Of a DNA stretch of 64,000 nt, positions 27,967 to 36,167 are shown piece after piece. The position numbers and the translations under genes were made by a program. The DNA is taken from the NCBI RefSeq assembly GCF_003814875.1, contig NZ_RKQF01000001.1, forward strand, positions 9,486,001 through 9,550,000. Direction: 5' to 3'. This DNA comes from Streptomyces sp. Ag109_O5-1. Lineage in GTDB: Bacteria; Actinomycetota; Actinomycetes; Streptomycetales; Streptomycetaceae. Each line of letters begins with the position of its first letter. Positions within the stretch are counted from its first letter, which is position 1. The notes below the pieces were generated by a model. The model worked only from the letters and a program-made list of their open reading frames with translations. It did no database searches and was not told the origin of the DNA.

Positions 27967-28002
27967 CGCCGCGGCGGCACCGGTGACAACGCTGCCGCGG
28001 CG
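27967..28002. terminator. Convergent hairpin between the SorC-type gene and tetR
   Basis: CGCCGCGGC at 27967-27975 pairs with GCCGCGGCG at 27994-28002, 9 bp with partial inner pairing. It lies 16 bases after the SorC-type stop, and the tetR gene ends from the other side at 28059. It probably ends both transcripts. Confidence 0.65.
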
Positions 28003-28029
28003 CTTCGCGTGCCGGCATCAGGGTGCCGC

Positions 28030-28077
28030 GCCGATCACGAACCGTCGGCCAGCGCCGATCACGAACCGTCGGTCAGC
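28030..28077. repeat. 24-bp tandem duplication at the tetR 3' end
   Basis: Two copies of GCCGATCACGAACCGTCGG plus (C/T)CAGC, at 28030-28053 and 28054-28077, differ at one base. The second copy contains the last TetR codons and stop, so the first is a duplicate of the gene's tail lying just beyond it. It looks like recent slippage. Confidence 0.8.
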
Positions 28078-28655
28078 GCCGCGTCGATCAGGATCGTCGC
28101 CGCCTGCCGGGCGAAGGCGCCCGCCGACGGGTCGCGGTCCATCCGCGCGGACACCCCGCCGCCGTCGTACAGCAGCTGCAGCTGGCGGCCCAGTGCATCG
28201 GGATCCGGGGCGCCGGCGTCCCGCGCGAGGTCGGTGAGCAGGGCCCGGACCCAGGCGCGGTAGGTGTCGGAGGCCTCTTCGATGGCGCCGCCGTGCTTGG
28301 CCTCGGCGCTGGCCGCCACGAAGGCGCACCCGTGGTAGTCGTTCTCGACGAACAGCGCGGCCTGCGCGTCGAAGACGGCCAGCAGCCGGTCCCGCGGGTT
28401 GTCGGCGGCGTCGACGCCGCGCAGCAGCCGCTCGGTCAGCTTGGCGTGCCGGGAGTCGAGGTAGGCGCGGATGAGCTGTTCCTTGCCGCCGAAGGTGTTG
28501 TACAGCGAGGCCTTGGCGACCCCGGCGTGCTCGATGATCCGGTCGATGCCGACCGACTGCACACCCTCCGCGTAGAACAGTTCGTTCGCGGCCGAGAGCA
28601 GTCGCTCCCTGGCGGTAGGGGCCTTCGCACTCAACGCCTTCGACATGCCACTCAC
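28059..28655 (-). CDS. TetR-family transcriptional repressor
   Basis: A 198-residue regulator. The N-terminal helix-turn-helix is typical (RERLLSAANELFYAEGVQSVG, then VAKASLYNTFGGKEQLIRAYL). The ligand domain contains YHGCAFVAASAEAK, seen in many streptomycete efflux regulators. It is read after the MFS gene in the same direction, 46 bases away, and probably forms an operon with it. Three similar palindromes in front of the MFS gene and in the gap are likely its operators. Confidence 0.92.
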   Translation of the reverse strand: MSGMSKALSAKAPTARERLLSAANELFYAEGVQSVGIDRIIEHAGVAKASLYNTFGGKEQLIRAYLDSRHAKLTERLLRGVDAADNPRDRLLAVFDAQAALFVENDYHGCAFVAASAEAKHGGAIEEASDTYRAWVRALLTDLARDAGAPDPDALGRQLQLLYDGGGVSARMDRDPSAGAFARQAATILIDAALTDGS

Positions 28656-28684
28656 CTTCTCGACACTTCCAGTCTACGACTGAC

Positions 28685-28696
28685 CAGACCGGTCTA
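28685..28696. promoter_or_regulatory. Putative TetR operator in the MFS-tetR gap
   Basis: CAGACCGGTCTA contains the perfect palindrome AGACCGGTCT (28686-28695). On the minus strand it reads TAGACCGGTCTG, sharing TAGAC half-sites with the two operators upstream of the MFS gene. It lies 30-41 bases in front of tetR. Confidence 0.5.
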
Positions 28697-28701
28697 CTCA
28701 G

Positions 28702-29988
28702 TCAGCGCCCGACGCGTTCCAGCCGCTCCGCCGGGACGCCACCGGACGCCACCTTCACGCCCGGCGCGCTCTGCGGCCTGCCGCGCAGCAGCAGGGCGGC
28801 GAGGGCCAGCAGCGCCAGGGCGATGACCACCGTGCCGTACTCCTCGGAGGTCGGGAGCAGTCCGCCGCCGTGCACCACCAGTGCACCGGCGACGACGGAC
28901 GGGACGCCCATGCCGAGGTAGGCCACGACGAACAGCAGGGACAGCACGCCGGAGCTCTCGTGCGGCCTGGTCAGCGGCAGCACGGTGCGGATGCCGCCCT
29001 GGAAGCCGCTGCCGAAGCCGACGCCGGCGACGGCCGTACCGACGAAGAACAGCGCGGGCGTGCTCGTGGCGACGGCCACCAGGGTGAGCGCGACGCCGGC
29101 GACCAGCGCGCCGATGCCGGTGTACATCACGGTCGTCGCCGCGGCCTTGCGCAGGGCGAGGACGGAGGCGGCCGACACGAACGCGAGGACGAAGAGACCG
29201 AGCCCGCCGTAGACCGCGGAGGTCGAGCCGACGAGGGCGCGGACCAGGGCGGGGCCCAGGGAGCCGTAGAACCCGGCGAGAGCCCAGACCGCGAAGACGA
29301 CCGGGGCCGCCGCCAGGGCCGCGCCGCGGACCGGGCGCGGGAGCCTGATCTCGGGCACCAGGCTGGCCAGGGCTCCCGGCTGCTTGGTGACGGTCTCGTC
29401 GATCAGAGCGAGGGCGACGGCCTGGACCGCGAACACGCCGAGCAGGCCGAGGTAGATCGTGTGGGTGGGGGCCGGCAGGTACTGCACGACCAGGCCGCTG
29501 AGCAGAGCGCCCGTCGCGGTGCCGAGGCCGGGGGCGAAGGCGTTCGCCACCGTGCCGCGGGAGCGGTTGATGTCCATCATCGCGGCGCCGACCGCACCGA
29601 GCGCGGCACCGGTCGACAGGCCCTGCACGACGCGGGCGGCGAGCAGTTCGCCGACACCGCCGGCGGTCGAGAACATCACCATCGCGGCGGCCTGGGCGGC
29701 GATCGCGGTGATCAGCACGGGCCTGCGGCCGACGTGGTCGGAGAGCTTGCCGAGGACCAGCAGGCCGGAGAGCACGGCGATCGCGTAGACGCCGAAGACG
29801 ACGGTGGTGGTGATCGGGGTGAAGCCCCATTCGGCCTGGTAAGTCGCGTAGAGCGGGGTCGGCGCGCTGGAGGCGGCGAGGAAGGAGACGACGACGGAGG
29901 CGAGCACGTAGAACGCCGCGCGAGGCGGGATCGGCTTGCGCCGTGCCGTGGTGCGCTCGGTGCGCTCATGAGGTGCGGGGTGGTTCAT
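28702..29988 (-). CDS. MFS efflux transporter (12 helices)
   Basis: A 428-residue major facilitator with 12 predicted spans. The loop 2-3 motif is GKLSDHVGRRPVL, and motif-C-like glycines sit in the fifth helix. It belongs to the drug:proton antiporter type rather than sugar uptake, by overall resemblance to actinobacterial multidrug exporters. Transcribed leftward with tetR behind it. Two TAGAC-type palindromes flank a TTGACC -35-like box in its promoter, so repression by the neighbouring TetR is likely. The substrate is unknown. Confidence 0.88.
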   Translation of the reverse strand: MNHPAPHERTERTTARRKPIPPRAAFYVLASVVVSFLAASSAPTPLYATYQAEWGFTPITTTVVFGVYAIAVLSGLLVLGKLSDHVGRRPVLITAIAAQAAAMVMFSTAGGVGELLAARVVQGLSTGAALGAVGAAMMDINRSRGTVANAFAPGLGTATGALLSGLVVQYLPAPTHTIYLGLLGVFAVQAVALALIDETVTKQPGALASLVPEIRLPRPVRGAALAAAPVVFAVWALAGFYGSLGPALVRALVGSTSAVYGGLGLFVLAFVSAASVLALRKAAATTVMYTGIGALVAGVALTLVAVATSTPALFFVGTAVAGVGFGSGFQGGIRTVLPLTRPHESSGVLSLLFVVAYLGMGVPSVVAGALVVHGGGLLPTSEEYGTVVIALALLALAALLLRGRPQSAPGVKVASGGVPAERLERVGR

Positions 29989-30056
29989 CGGAGATCCTTC
30001 GCGGGGACGGGGCCGAAGTTCGTCGGAAGTTCGCCGGATCGGAGGTGCTGCTTGAG

Positions 30057-30107
30057 TAGACCTGTCTGTCTACCTTGCGTGGTCAACCGCATAGACAGGT
30101 CTGTCTA
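30057..30107. promoter_or_regulatory. Double TetR-type operator in the MFS promoter
   Basis: TAGACCTGTCTGTCTA (30057-30072) and TAGACAGGTCTGTCTA (30092-30107) are two 16-bp near-palindromes 35 bases apart. The minus-strand TTGACC (30081-30086) lies between them as a -35 candidate. This arrangement fits cooperative repression of the leftward MFS-tetR operon. Confidence 0.7.
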
Positions 30108-30180
30108 TTCCGTCGGCGCGGAGAAATCTTCAGACCGTTCCTCGGATGGTCCCTTCAGGTGGTCCCCTCGGGCGGTGTCT

Positions 30181-30970
30181 TCAGGCCGCGCGAGGCTTGT
30201 GGAACGCGCGTCGACACGCGGTGGGTGTGGTGCCGAGGGCGTCCCGGAAGCGGGCGCGGAGGTTGGTGCTGCTGCCCAGGCCGCTCTGGGCGGAGATCTG
30301 CTCGACGCTGAGGGTGGTGACCTCCAGCAGCTCGCGGGCGTGGTTGACGCGGGCGGTGAGCAGCCACTGGTGCGGGGTGACGCCGGTCTCCTGGCGCCAC
30401 ATGCGCACCAGGGTGCGCGGGGAGACCTGGGCGTGCCGGGCCAGTACCTCGAGCGGGAGCGCCTCGTCGAGGTGGCGCAGGGCCCAGTCGCGGGTGCCGG
30501 CGAGGGTGTGGGCGGTGGGGGAGGGCAGGGCACGTTCGATGAACTGGGCCTGGCCCCCGTCGCGGTGCGGTGCCGCGACCAGCTCCCGGGCGATCTCGTT
30601 GGCCACGGCCGCGCCGAGGTCCTTGCGGACCAGATGGAGGCACAGGTCGATACCGGCGGTGACGCCCGCGGAGGTGAGGAGGTTGCCGTCGTCGATGTAG
30701 AGGACGTTGTGGTCGACGCGCAGCCGGGGGTGGTGGCGTTCGAGGTCGTCGGCGCTGGCCCAGTGGGTGGTCACGGTACGGCTGTCGAGGAGCCCGGCCG
30801 CCGCGAGGGCGAAGGCGCCGGTGCAGATGGACGCGATCCGGGTGCCACGGGCGAAGGCGCGCCGCAGGGCCGCGGTGACCCCGGTGGCCGGCGGGCGCCG
30901 GTAGCCGTCGTATCCGGGCACGATGACCGTGTCCGCGCGGGCCAGCGCGGACAGCCCGGCCGTGGCGCCG
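30181..30970 (-). pseudogene. GlxA-type AraC regulator, N-terminally truncated
   Basis: The minus strand keeps most of a DJ-1/PfpI-plus-AraC regulator: ADTVIVPGYDGYR, then RIASICTGAFALAAAGLLDS, and a complete C-terminal AraC domain (QEISAQSG-type helices; LGTTPTACRRAFHKPRAA at the end). Such proteins are about 320 residues; here the first 70-80 are missing. The homology stops near 30970, where a hydrolase tail begins on the opposite strand. No good SD precedes an internal start. The DNA-binding part could still be made if an internal codon is used. Confidence 0.7.
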
Positions 30971-30972
30971 AC

Positions 30973-31117
30973 GGTGACCCAGGTGCTGCGCGAACACCTG
31001 CTCCCCTTGATCCGCACCGCGACCCTCACCGAACTGGACGGGGTCGGCCATCTGTCCCCGCTGGAGGCACCGCACCTGGTCGCCCGGCGGCTCGGGGAGT
31101 TCCTCCGGTCCCGGTGA
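30973..31117 (+). pseudogene. C-terminal fragment of an alpha/beta hydrolase
   Basis: Plus-strand translation reads VLREHLLPLIRTATLTELDG then VGHLSPLEAPHLVARRLGEF, ending at TGA 31115-31117. This is the last 45 residues of an alpha/beta hydrolase, including the catalytic histidine region (GVGHLSPLE). The nucleophile and oxyanion parts are missing because the sequence changes to the AraC regulator near 30970. It marks a deletion or inversion junction. Confidence 0.65.
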
Positions 31118-31260
31118 CCGCCGGTCCGGGGCGGCCGGCGGCGCCCGCGCGCGGTCCTCACCCGTTCGTGTGATGCCGGACGGGCGGACACCCGTGATGT
31201 GATCAGGCACGGCCGGGCCGATGCCGGTGTCCCGGGAGAGACGGACCGGCGGGACCGGCG

Positions 31261-31326
31261 TCTTCCTCTCCGGTTCCTCTCCGTTCCTCTCCAGCTCCAC
31301 TCCGGTTCCTCTCGGGTTCCTCTCCG
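31261..31326. repeat. Imperfect TTCCTCTCCGG tandem repeat
   Basis: About six pyrimidine-rich units of 10-12 bases (TTCCTCTCCGG with variants such as TTCCTCTCGGG and CTCCACTCCGG) lie in the 330-base gap between the hydrolase tail and the DyP gene. Nothing else is recognised in that gap except the SD and start region of the DyP gene near 31432. Confidence 0.7.
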
Positions 31327-31447
31327 GCAATCCGTACGCCGCCGCGTGGAGCGTCTTCATCGACCGAAGGCCGAACAACCCCGAGTATGTGCCCGAGTAT
31401 GTGTACGCCAGGCCGAGCGCCGATCACATCGGGAGGACGCGTTGACC

Positions 31448-32404
31448 ATGGGACCCCAGCCCGGGCCGGGAGCGGAACCACAGCCGGTACTCGGCCCGTT
31501 GACCACAGCCGCGATCTTCCTGGTGGTCACCGTCCGCCCCGGCGGCGAGGAGCGGGCACGGGAGGTGCTGGGTGATCTGAGCGCGCTGCGGCGCAGCTTC
31601 GGGTTCGGTGCGCCGGAAGCCGCCCTGAGCTGTGTGGCCGGGATCGGCTCGGCCGCCTGGGACCGCCTGTTCGACCATCCCCGCCCGGCCGGCCTGCACC
31701 CCTTCCAGCCCCTGGACGGACCCCGGCACAGCGCGGTCGCCACCCCGGGCGACCTGCTCTTCCACATCCGGGCCACCCGGTTCGACCTGTGCTTCGGGCT
31801 CGCCGCCGAGATCGTGCACCGGCTGCGCGACGCGGTGACCGTCGAGGACGAGGTGCAGGGCTTCAAGTACCTCGACGCCCGCGACCTGCTGGGCTTCGTC
31901 GACGGCACCGAGAACCCGGTGGGCGCCGCCGCCCGGAGGGCGGTGCTGATCGGGCCGGAGGACCCCGGGCACGCCGGCGGCAGCTATGTGATCGTGCAGA
32001 AGTACCTCCACGACCTCGACGCCTGGAACGCACTGCCGGTCGAGACGCAGGAGCGGATCATCGGCCGTACCAAGCTCACCAACATCGAACTGGACGAGCC
32101 GACCTCCCACAAGGGCCTGAACACGGTCACCGGACCTGACGGCGAGGAGCAGAAGATCCTGCGCGACAACATGCCCTTCGGCAGCCCCGGCCGCGGCGAG
32201 TTCGGCACCTACTTCATCGGATACGCCGGTACGCCGGACGTCATCGAGCGCATGCTCCGCAACATGTTCCTCGGCACGGGGGACGCCACCCACGACCGGA
32301 TCCTCGACTTCTCCACGGCGGTCACCGGCACGCTCTTCTTCGTGCCCTCCGGTGACTTCCTCGACGACCTGCCCGCGGCCCCCGAGGCCACCGGGAAGGG
32401 ATGA
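31448..32404 (+). CDS. Dye-decolorizing (DyP-type) heme peroxidase
   Basis: A cytoplasmic B-type-like DyP peroxidase of 318 residues that uses hydrogen peroxide to oxidise dyes, lignin-like phenols or porphyrins. Key residues are visible: D152 in GFVDGTENP, the proximal heme ligand H221 in PTSHKGLN and the distal R239 in ILRDNMPFG. No signal peptide or encapsulin-targeting tail is seen. GGAGG lies at 31432-31436; ATG 31448 is used, though TTG 31442 has a better distance to it. The following hydrolase remnant begins 4 bases after the stop. Confidence 0.93.
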   Translation: MGPQPGPGAEPQPVLGPLTTAAIFLVVTVRPGGEERAREVLGDLSALRRSFGFGAPEAALSCVAGIGSAAWDRLFDHPRPAGLHPFQPLDGPRHSAVATPGDLLFHIRATRFDLCFGLAAEIVHRLRDAVTVEDEVQGFKYLDARDLLGFVDGTENPVGAAARRAVLIGPEDPGHAGGSYVIVQKYLHDLDAWNALPVETQERIIGRTKLTNIELDEPTSHKGLNTVTGPDGEEQKILRDNMPFGSPGRGEFGTYFIGYAGTPDVIERMLRNMFLGTGDATHDRILDFSTAVTGTLFFVPSGDFLDDLPAAPEATGKG

Positions 32405-32408
32405 CGCG

Positions 32409-32585
32409 ATGTCCGCGCATGTGATCGTGCTGCCGGGCGGCGGCTATGTGCAGCACGCCGAGCACGAGGCCGAACCGGTGGCCGAGTGGCTGGGCGGGCT
32501 GGGCCTCGCCCGGGGCGCGGGCGAGGCGGCGACCTGGACCCGCTCCGCGGCGGACTGGATCGCCGAACGGACCGGTGCCGCCTGA
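32409..32585 (+). pseudogene. Alpha/beta hydrolase with large internal deletion
   Basis: The 58-codon frame starts MSAHVIVLPGGGYVQHAEHE, the N-terminus of dienelactone-hydrolase-like esterases with the oxyanion GGGY motif, and continues through VAEWLGGLGL. It then jumps in frame to TWTRSAADWIAERTG, the extreme C-terminus of the same family. Roughly 180 middle residues with the nucleophile and acid are absent. The frame is still intact, so a short peptide may be made, coupled to the DyP gene. Confidence 0.65.
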
Positions 32586-32617
32586 CCCCGGTGCCGCATT
32601 GTCACCCGGCCGCCGGT

Positions 32618-32642
32618 GGGATCTACTACTGGGATCCACTAC
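32618..32642. repeat. Short direct repeat upstream of the barstar gene
   Basis: GGGATCTACTAC (32618-32629) and GGGATCCACTAC (32631-32642) repeat with a 13-base period, flanked by CCGGTG and CACCGG. It ends 38 bases before the barstar start and may be part of its promoter or an operator. Confidence 0.45.
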
Positions 32643-32680
32643 ACCGGTGATCCCCACAACTCCTCCCGGACGGTGCTGAG

Positions 32681-32992
32681 ATGACGACGAGTCCGCATCT
32701 GGTCATGCTCGACCTCACCGGGGTCGGCGACAAGGCCGCCCTCATGGACCGGGCCGTCTCCGCCCTGCACCTGCCCGACTGGTTCGGCCGCAACTGGGAC
32801 GCCCTCGCCGACAGCCTCCGCGACCCCTCGGTCTGGCCGCCGGAGGCCGTGGAACGCGGGCTTCTCGTCGTCGTCACCGGCTGGCAGGGGTACGCGCGGA
32901 CCCGGCCGGACGAGTGGAAGGTCGCCCAGGACGTCTTCGAGCAGGCGGTCGGCGACGAACCGGCCCTGACGGTGGCCCTGGCCCTCGGCTGA
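32681..32992 (+). CDS. Barstar-family ribonuclease inhibitor
   Basis: A 103-residue protein of the barstar fold. It begins with a beta strand (LVMLDLTGVGDK) and contains the diagnostic HLPDWFGRNWDALADSLRD helix region at about 30-48, where barstar proteins contact the guanine-specific RNase. Barstar proteins neutralise secreted barnase-like RNases before export. No RNase gene is visible on either side, so this is an orphan inhibitor, perhaps protecting against toxins of other strains. Confidence 0.88.
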   Translation: MTTSPHLVMLDLTGVGDKAALMDRAVSALHLPDWFGRNWDALADSLRDPSVWPPEAVERGLLVVVTGWQGYARTRPDEWKVAQDVFEQAVGDEPALTVALALG

Positions 32993-32999
32993 CGCCCCG

Positions 33000-33029
33000 G
33001 GCGCCTTGGACGTTCCTCCGAAGGGCGCC
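33000..33029 (+). terminator. Weak hairpin after the barstar gene
   Basis: GGCGCCTT (33000-33007) pairs with AAGGGCGCC (33021-33029) with one bulged G. It is placed 8 bases after the stop and may end the barstar transcript before guaB1. Confidence 0.4.
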
Positions 33030-33152
33030 TGACCAGCCTGGATGTTCGTCCCGGGCATCACATACCGGTCGCCATGGGACAATGAAGTACGTGCTCTTCC
33101 CCTTGGCCGGCCGGTCCGGGGGTCACCTCTGATCGACCGGGATGTGCGGCAC

Positions 33153-34595
33153 GTGCGTTTCCTCAATGACATCCAGCCCGCGTACGACCTGACGTACGAC
33201 GACGTCTTCATGGTGCCGAGCCGCTCCGCGGTCGGCTCGCGTCAGGGCGTGGACCTCAGCTCGCCGGACGGCACGGGCACCACGATCCCGCTGGTCGTCG
33301 CCAACATGACCGCGATCGCGGGCCGGCGGATGGCCGAGACGATGGCGCGGCGCGGCGGACTCGTCGTGATCCCGCAGGACATCCCGATCGACGTGGTCAC
33401 CGATGTCATCACCTGGGTGAAGAGCCGTCACCTGGTGCTCGACACCCCGATCGTGCTCGCCCCGCACCAGACCGTCGCCGACGCGCTGGCCCTGCTGCCC
33501 AAGCGGGCGCACAACGCGGGTGTCGTCGTCGACGAGGACGGCCGCCCCGTCGGTGTCGTCACCGACCGCGACCTCACCGGCGTCGACCGCTTCACCCAGC
33601 TCATCGAGGTCATGTCCCGCGACCTGCTGCTGCTCGACGCGGACATCGACCCGCGCGAGGCGTTCAACAAGCTGGACGCGGCCAACCGCCGCTACGCCCC
33701 GGCCGTCGACCAGGACGGCAAGCTCGCGGGCATCCTCACCCGCAAGGGCGCCCTGCGCGCCACCCTGTACACCCCGGCGACGGACGCGAACGGCAGGCTG
33801 CGCGTCGCCGCCGCCGTCGGTATCAACGGCGACTTCGCGGAAAAGGCCAAGCAACTGCTCGACGCGGGCGTGGACACGCTCGTCATCGACACCGCGCACG
33901 GCCACCAGGAGTCGATGATCAACGCGATCAGGCTGGTCCGCGGCCTCGACCCGCGCGTTCCGATCGCGGCCGGCAACATCGTTTCCGCCGAGGGCGTCAA
34001 GGACCTCATCGACGCGGGCGCCGACATCATCAAGGTCGGTGTGGGCCCCGGCGCCATGTGCACCACCCGGATGATGACCGGCGTCGGCCGGCCGCAGTTC
34101 TCCGCGGTCCTGGAGTGCGCCGCCGAGGCGAAGAAGTACGGCAAGCACGTGTGGGCCGACGGCGGCGTCCGGCACCCGCGCGACGTCGCCATGGCGCTGG
34201 CCGCCGGTGCGTCCAACGTGATGGTCGGCTCCTGGTTCGCGGGCACGTACGAGTCACCGGGCGACCTTCAGCAGGACGCCGACGGGCGGCTGTACAAGGA
34301 GTCCTTCGGCATGGCGTCGGCGCGGGCGGTGCGCAACCGCACGTCGGAGGAGTCGGCCTACGACCGCGCGCGCAAGGCGCTCTTCGAGGAGGGCATCTCG
34401 ACCTCCCGGATGTACCTCGACCCGGCCCGCCCGGGCGTCGAGGACCTGATCGACTCGATCATCGCGGGCGTGCGGTCCTCCTGCACATACGCCGGTGCGG
34501 CGTCCCTGGAGGAGTTCACGGAGAAGGCGATCGTGGGCATCCAGAGCGCGGCCGGTTACGCGGAGGGCAAGCCGCTGCACGCGAGCTGGAGCTAG
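33153..34595 (+). CDS. guaB1: GuaB1-type IMP dehydrogenase-related protein (likely GMP reductase)
   Basis: A 480-residue TIM-barrel enzyme with two CBS domains inserted at about 95-210 (ADALALLPKRAHNAGVVVDE, then VTDRDLTG). The catalytic loop is GVGPGAMCTTRMMTG with C303. It starts at GTG (MRFLNDIQPAYDLTYDDVFM), as in the family. GuaB1 proteins were long called IMP dehydrogenase-like. The mycobacterial member has been reported as a GMP reductase controlled by ATP and GTP through its CBS domains, and I apply that role here by homology. It would recycle guanine nucleotides to IMP. Confidence 0.9.
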   Translation: MRFLNDIQPAYDLTYDDVFMVPSRSAVGSRQGVDLSSPDGTGTTIPLVVANMTAIAGRRMAETMARRGGLVVIPQDIPIDVVTDVITWVKSRHLVLDTPIVLAPHQTVADALALLPKRAHNAGVVVDEDGRPVGVVTDRDLTGVDRFTQLIEVMSRDLLLLDADIDPREAFNKLDAANRRYAPAVDQDGKLAGILTRKGALRATLYTPATDANGRLRVAAAVGINGDFAEKAKQLLDAGVDTLVIDTAHGHQESMINAIRLVRGLDPRVPIAAGNIVSAEGVKDLIDAGADIIKVGVGPGAMCTTRMMTGVGRPQFSAVLECAAEAKKYGKHVWADGGVRHPRDVAMALAAGASNVMVGSWFAGTYESPGDLQQDADGRLYKESFGMASARAVRNRTSEESAYDRARKALFEEGISTSRMYLDPARPGVEDLIDSIIAGVRSSCTYAGAASLEEFTEKAIVGIQSAAGYAEGKPLHASWS

Positions 34596-34706
34596 CCGCC
34601 TGCCTCGCCGGGGGTGCCGTGGCCGGACGGCGGCGGGGCTCGTGCTCTACTTCGTGTACGGCTGCCGCCGGTCCCGTCCTGCACCATCTGAGAGCTGAAC
34701 GACCCC

Positions 34707-35159
34707 TTGCTGAACGATCTCGACGAACGCATCGTGCACGCCCTCGCCGAGGACGCCCGCCGGTCCTACGCGGACATCGGGCAACTGGTCGGCCTGTCCG
34801 CGCCGGCGGTGAAACGGCGCGTGGACCGGCTGCGCGCCACCGGCGCGATCACGGGCTTCACCGTGCGGGTGGATCCGGCGGCCCTCGGCTGGGAGACGGA
34901 GGGGTTCGTGGAGATCTACTGCCGGCGCAACACGTCCCCGGAGACCATCCAGCGGGGGCTGGAGCGCTACCAGGAGGTGGTGGCCGCGTCCACGGTCACC
35001 GGTGAGGCCGACGCGATCGTGCAGGTCTTCGCGTCGGACATGCGGCACTTCGAGAGGGTGCTGGAGCGGATCGCGGGGGAGCCGTTCGTGGAGCGGACCA
35101 AGTCGGTGCTGGTGCTGTCGCCGCTGCTGAGGCGGTTCTCCTCGGGGGCGCCGGGGTGA
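34707..35159 (+). CDS. Lrp/AsnC-family transcriptional regulator
   Basis: A 150-residue regulator with the N-terminal HTH (LDERIVHALAEDARRSYADI, then LVGLSAPAVKRRVDRLRATG) and a C-terminal RAM/ACT-like ligand domain. The start is uncertain: TTG 34707 gives MLNDLDER, the CTG beside it is also possible, and no strong SD is seen. It lies 111 bases after guaB1. Lrp proteins of this size usually sense amino acids. Which genes it controls is not shown. Confidence 0.85.
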   Translation: MLNDLDERIVHALAEDARRSYADIGQLVGLSAPAVKRRVDRLRATGAITGFTVRVDPAALGWETEGFVEIYCRRNTSPETIQRGLERYQEVVAASTVTGEADAIVQVFASDMRHFERVLERIAGEPFVERTKSVLVLSPLLRRFSSGAPG

Positions 35160-35192
35160 GTTCGGCACAGAGCTCGGGGTGCGCTGTCGTAC

Positions 35193-35240
35193 GCCGGGTG
35201 CGGGTGGTTCGTGGCTGGCCCCCACTCGCCCGCACCCGGC
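35193..35240. terminator. Bidirectional terminator between lrp-type and gntR genes
   Basis: GCCGGGTGCGGG (35193-35204) pairs perfectly with CCCGCACCCGGC (35229-35240), and the stem can extend by wobble pairs. It lies in the 103-base gap between two convergent genes and should stop both. Confidence 0.75.
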
Positions 35241-35262
35241 ATCGGGCAGTGGCCCCCACCCC

Positions 35263-36003
35263 CTACTCCGCGGTCTTCCTCGCCAGCGCGTTGTTTCCGA
35301 TGGAGTTGTGCACGCTGAAGCTCACCGCGTCCGAGCGGTAGCGGTCGTCCGACCACTCCACCGGGCGCCCCTCGCGGGTCGTCGTCACGCGTCGCACCCG
35401 CAGCAAGGGACTGGTACGGCGGATGCCGAGCAACTCCGCGTCCTGCGCCCCCGCCGCCACAGCATCGATCACGTGCTCGCCGTAGGCGAAGACCAACCCC
35501 GATTCCTCGTACAGCCGTTGCGTCACCGACGGGCACTCCGGCTCTATCGGCGCCACCGCCGGGGCGATCCAGTCGGCGTACACCGTCCGCTCCAGCAACA
35601 CCGGCTCGCCGTCCAGGCCGCGTACTCGGAGCACGTGCAACACCGGTGTTCCGACCGCCAGTTGGAGGCGCACAGCATCCTCCTGCGCGGCAGGCCGGTA
35701 CTCCTGGGACACCACCTGGCCCGTCGCCTCGCGGCCCATCGCCTTCGCCCACTGCGCGAAGCTGCGCAGCTCCGCGAAGCTCTGGCTGCGGCGGCTGGCC
35801 AGTACCACCCGGCGGGCGCCCTGGCGGGAGCCGATCAGTCCCTCGGAGGTGAGTGCCGCGACGGCCTGGCGGACCGTGCCGCGCGAGACGCCGTACTCCG
35901 TGGCGAGCTCCGTCTCCGAGGGCAGCCGACTGCCGACGGTGTACTCCTCGCGGTCGATGGCCCGTCGCAGTTCGTCGGCGATCTCCTCGTGTCGCGCCGT
36001 CAT
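35263..36003 (-). CDS. GntR-family (HutC/UTRA) transcriptional regulator
   Basis: A 246-residue regulator. The winged HTH is at about 5-70 (LRRAIDREEYTVGSRLPSET, then VSRGTVRQAVAALTSEGLI), and the UTRA ligand domain follows (RVRGLDGEPVLLERTVYADW, then DRYRSDAVSFSVHN). It points away from the ABC importer operon. A perfect 18-bp palindrome in the divergent region is the probable operator, so it likely represses the importer until its ligand appears. UTRA regulators of this layout often sense phosphorylated sugars or phosphonates. Confidence 0.92.
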   Translation of the reverse strand: MTARHEEIADELRRAIDREEYTVGSRLPSETELATEYGVSRGTVRQAVAALTSEGLIGSRQGARRVVLASRRSQSFAELRSFAQWAKAMGREATGQVVSQEYRPAAQEDAVRLQLAVGTPVLHVLRVRGLDGEPVLLERTVYADWIAPAVAPIEPECPSVTQRLYEESGLVFAYGEHVIDAVAAGAQDAELLGIRRTSPLLRVRRVTTTREGRPVEWSDDRYRSDAVSFSVHNSIGNNALARKTAE

Positions 36004-36167
36004 GCTTCCCCTCTGAGTAGGTCGCTGTGCACAGCGTGACCAGCGTAATCGACGTTCCCGGGTGAGTCGTGTCAGCCCGGACCCGGCCTGGATTGTGCAG
36101 CGAATAAGAGTCCATGGTTCTTCCGATGTTCATAGTCACGACATCAACGCCGGGCGTACTGTGAGCC

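Noticed and set aside
30923..31117. A 64-codon plus-strand gene starting at GTG 30923
   Set aside because: Its first 16 codons are antisense to the AraC regulator, and the rest is the tail of a larger hydrolase; there is no ribosome site, so it is listed as a fragment.
32593..33152. A barnase-type RNase next to the barstar gene
   Set aside because: No open frame in either gap encodes an exported RNase-like protein; upstream is an esterase remnant and downstream is guaB1.
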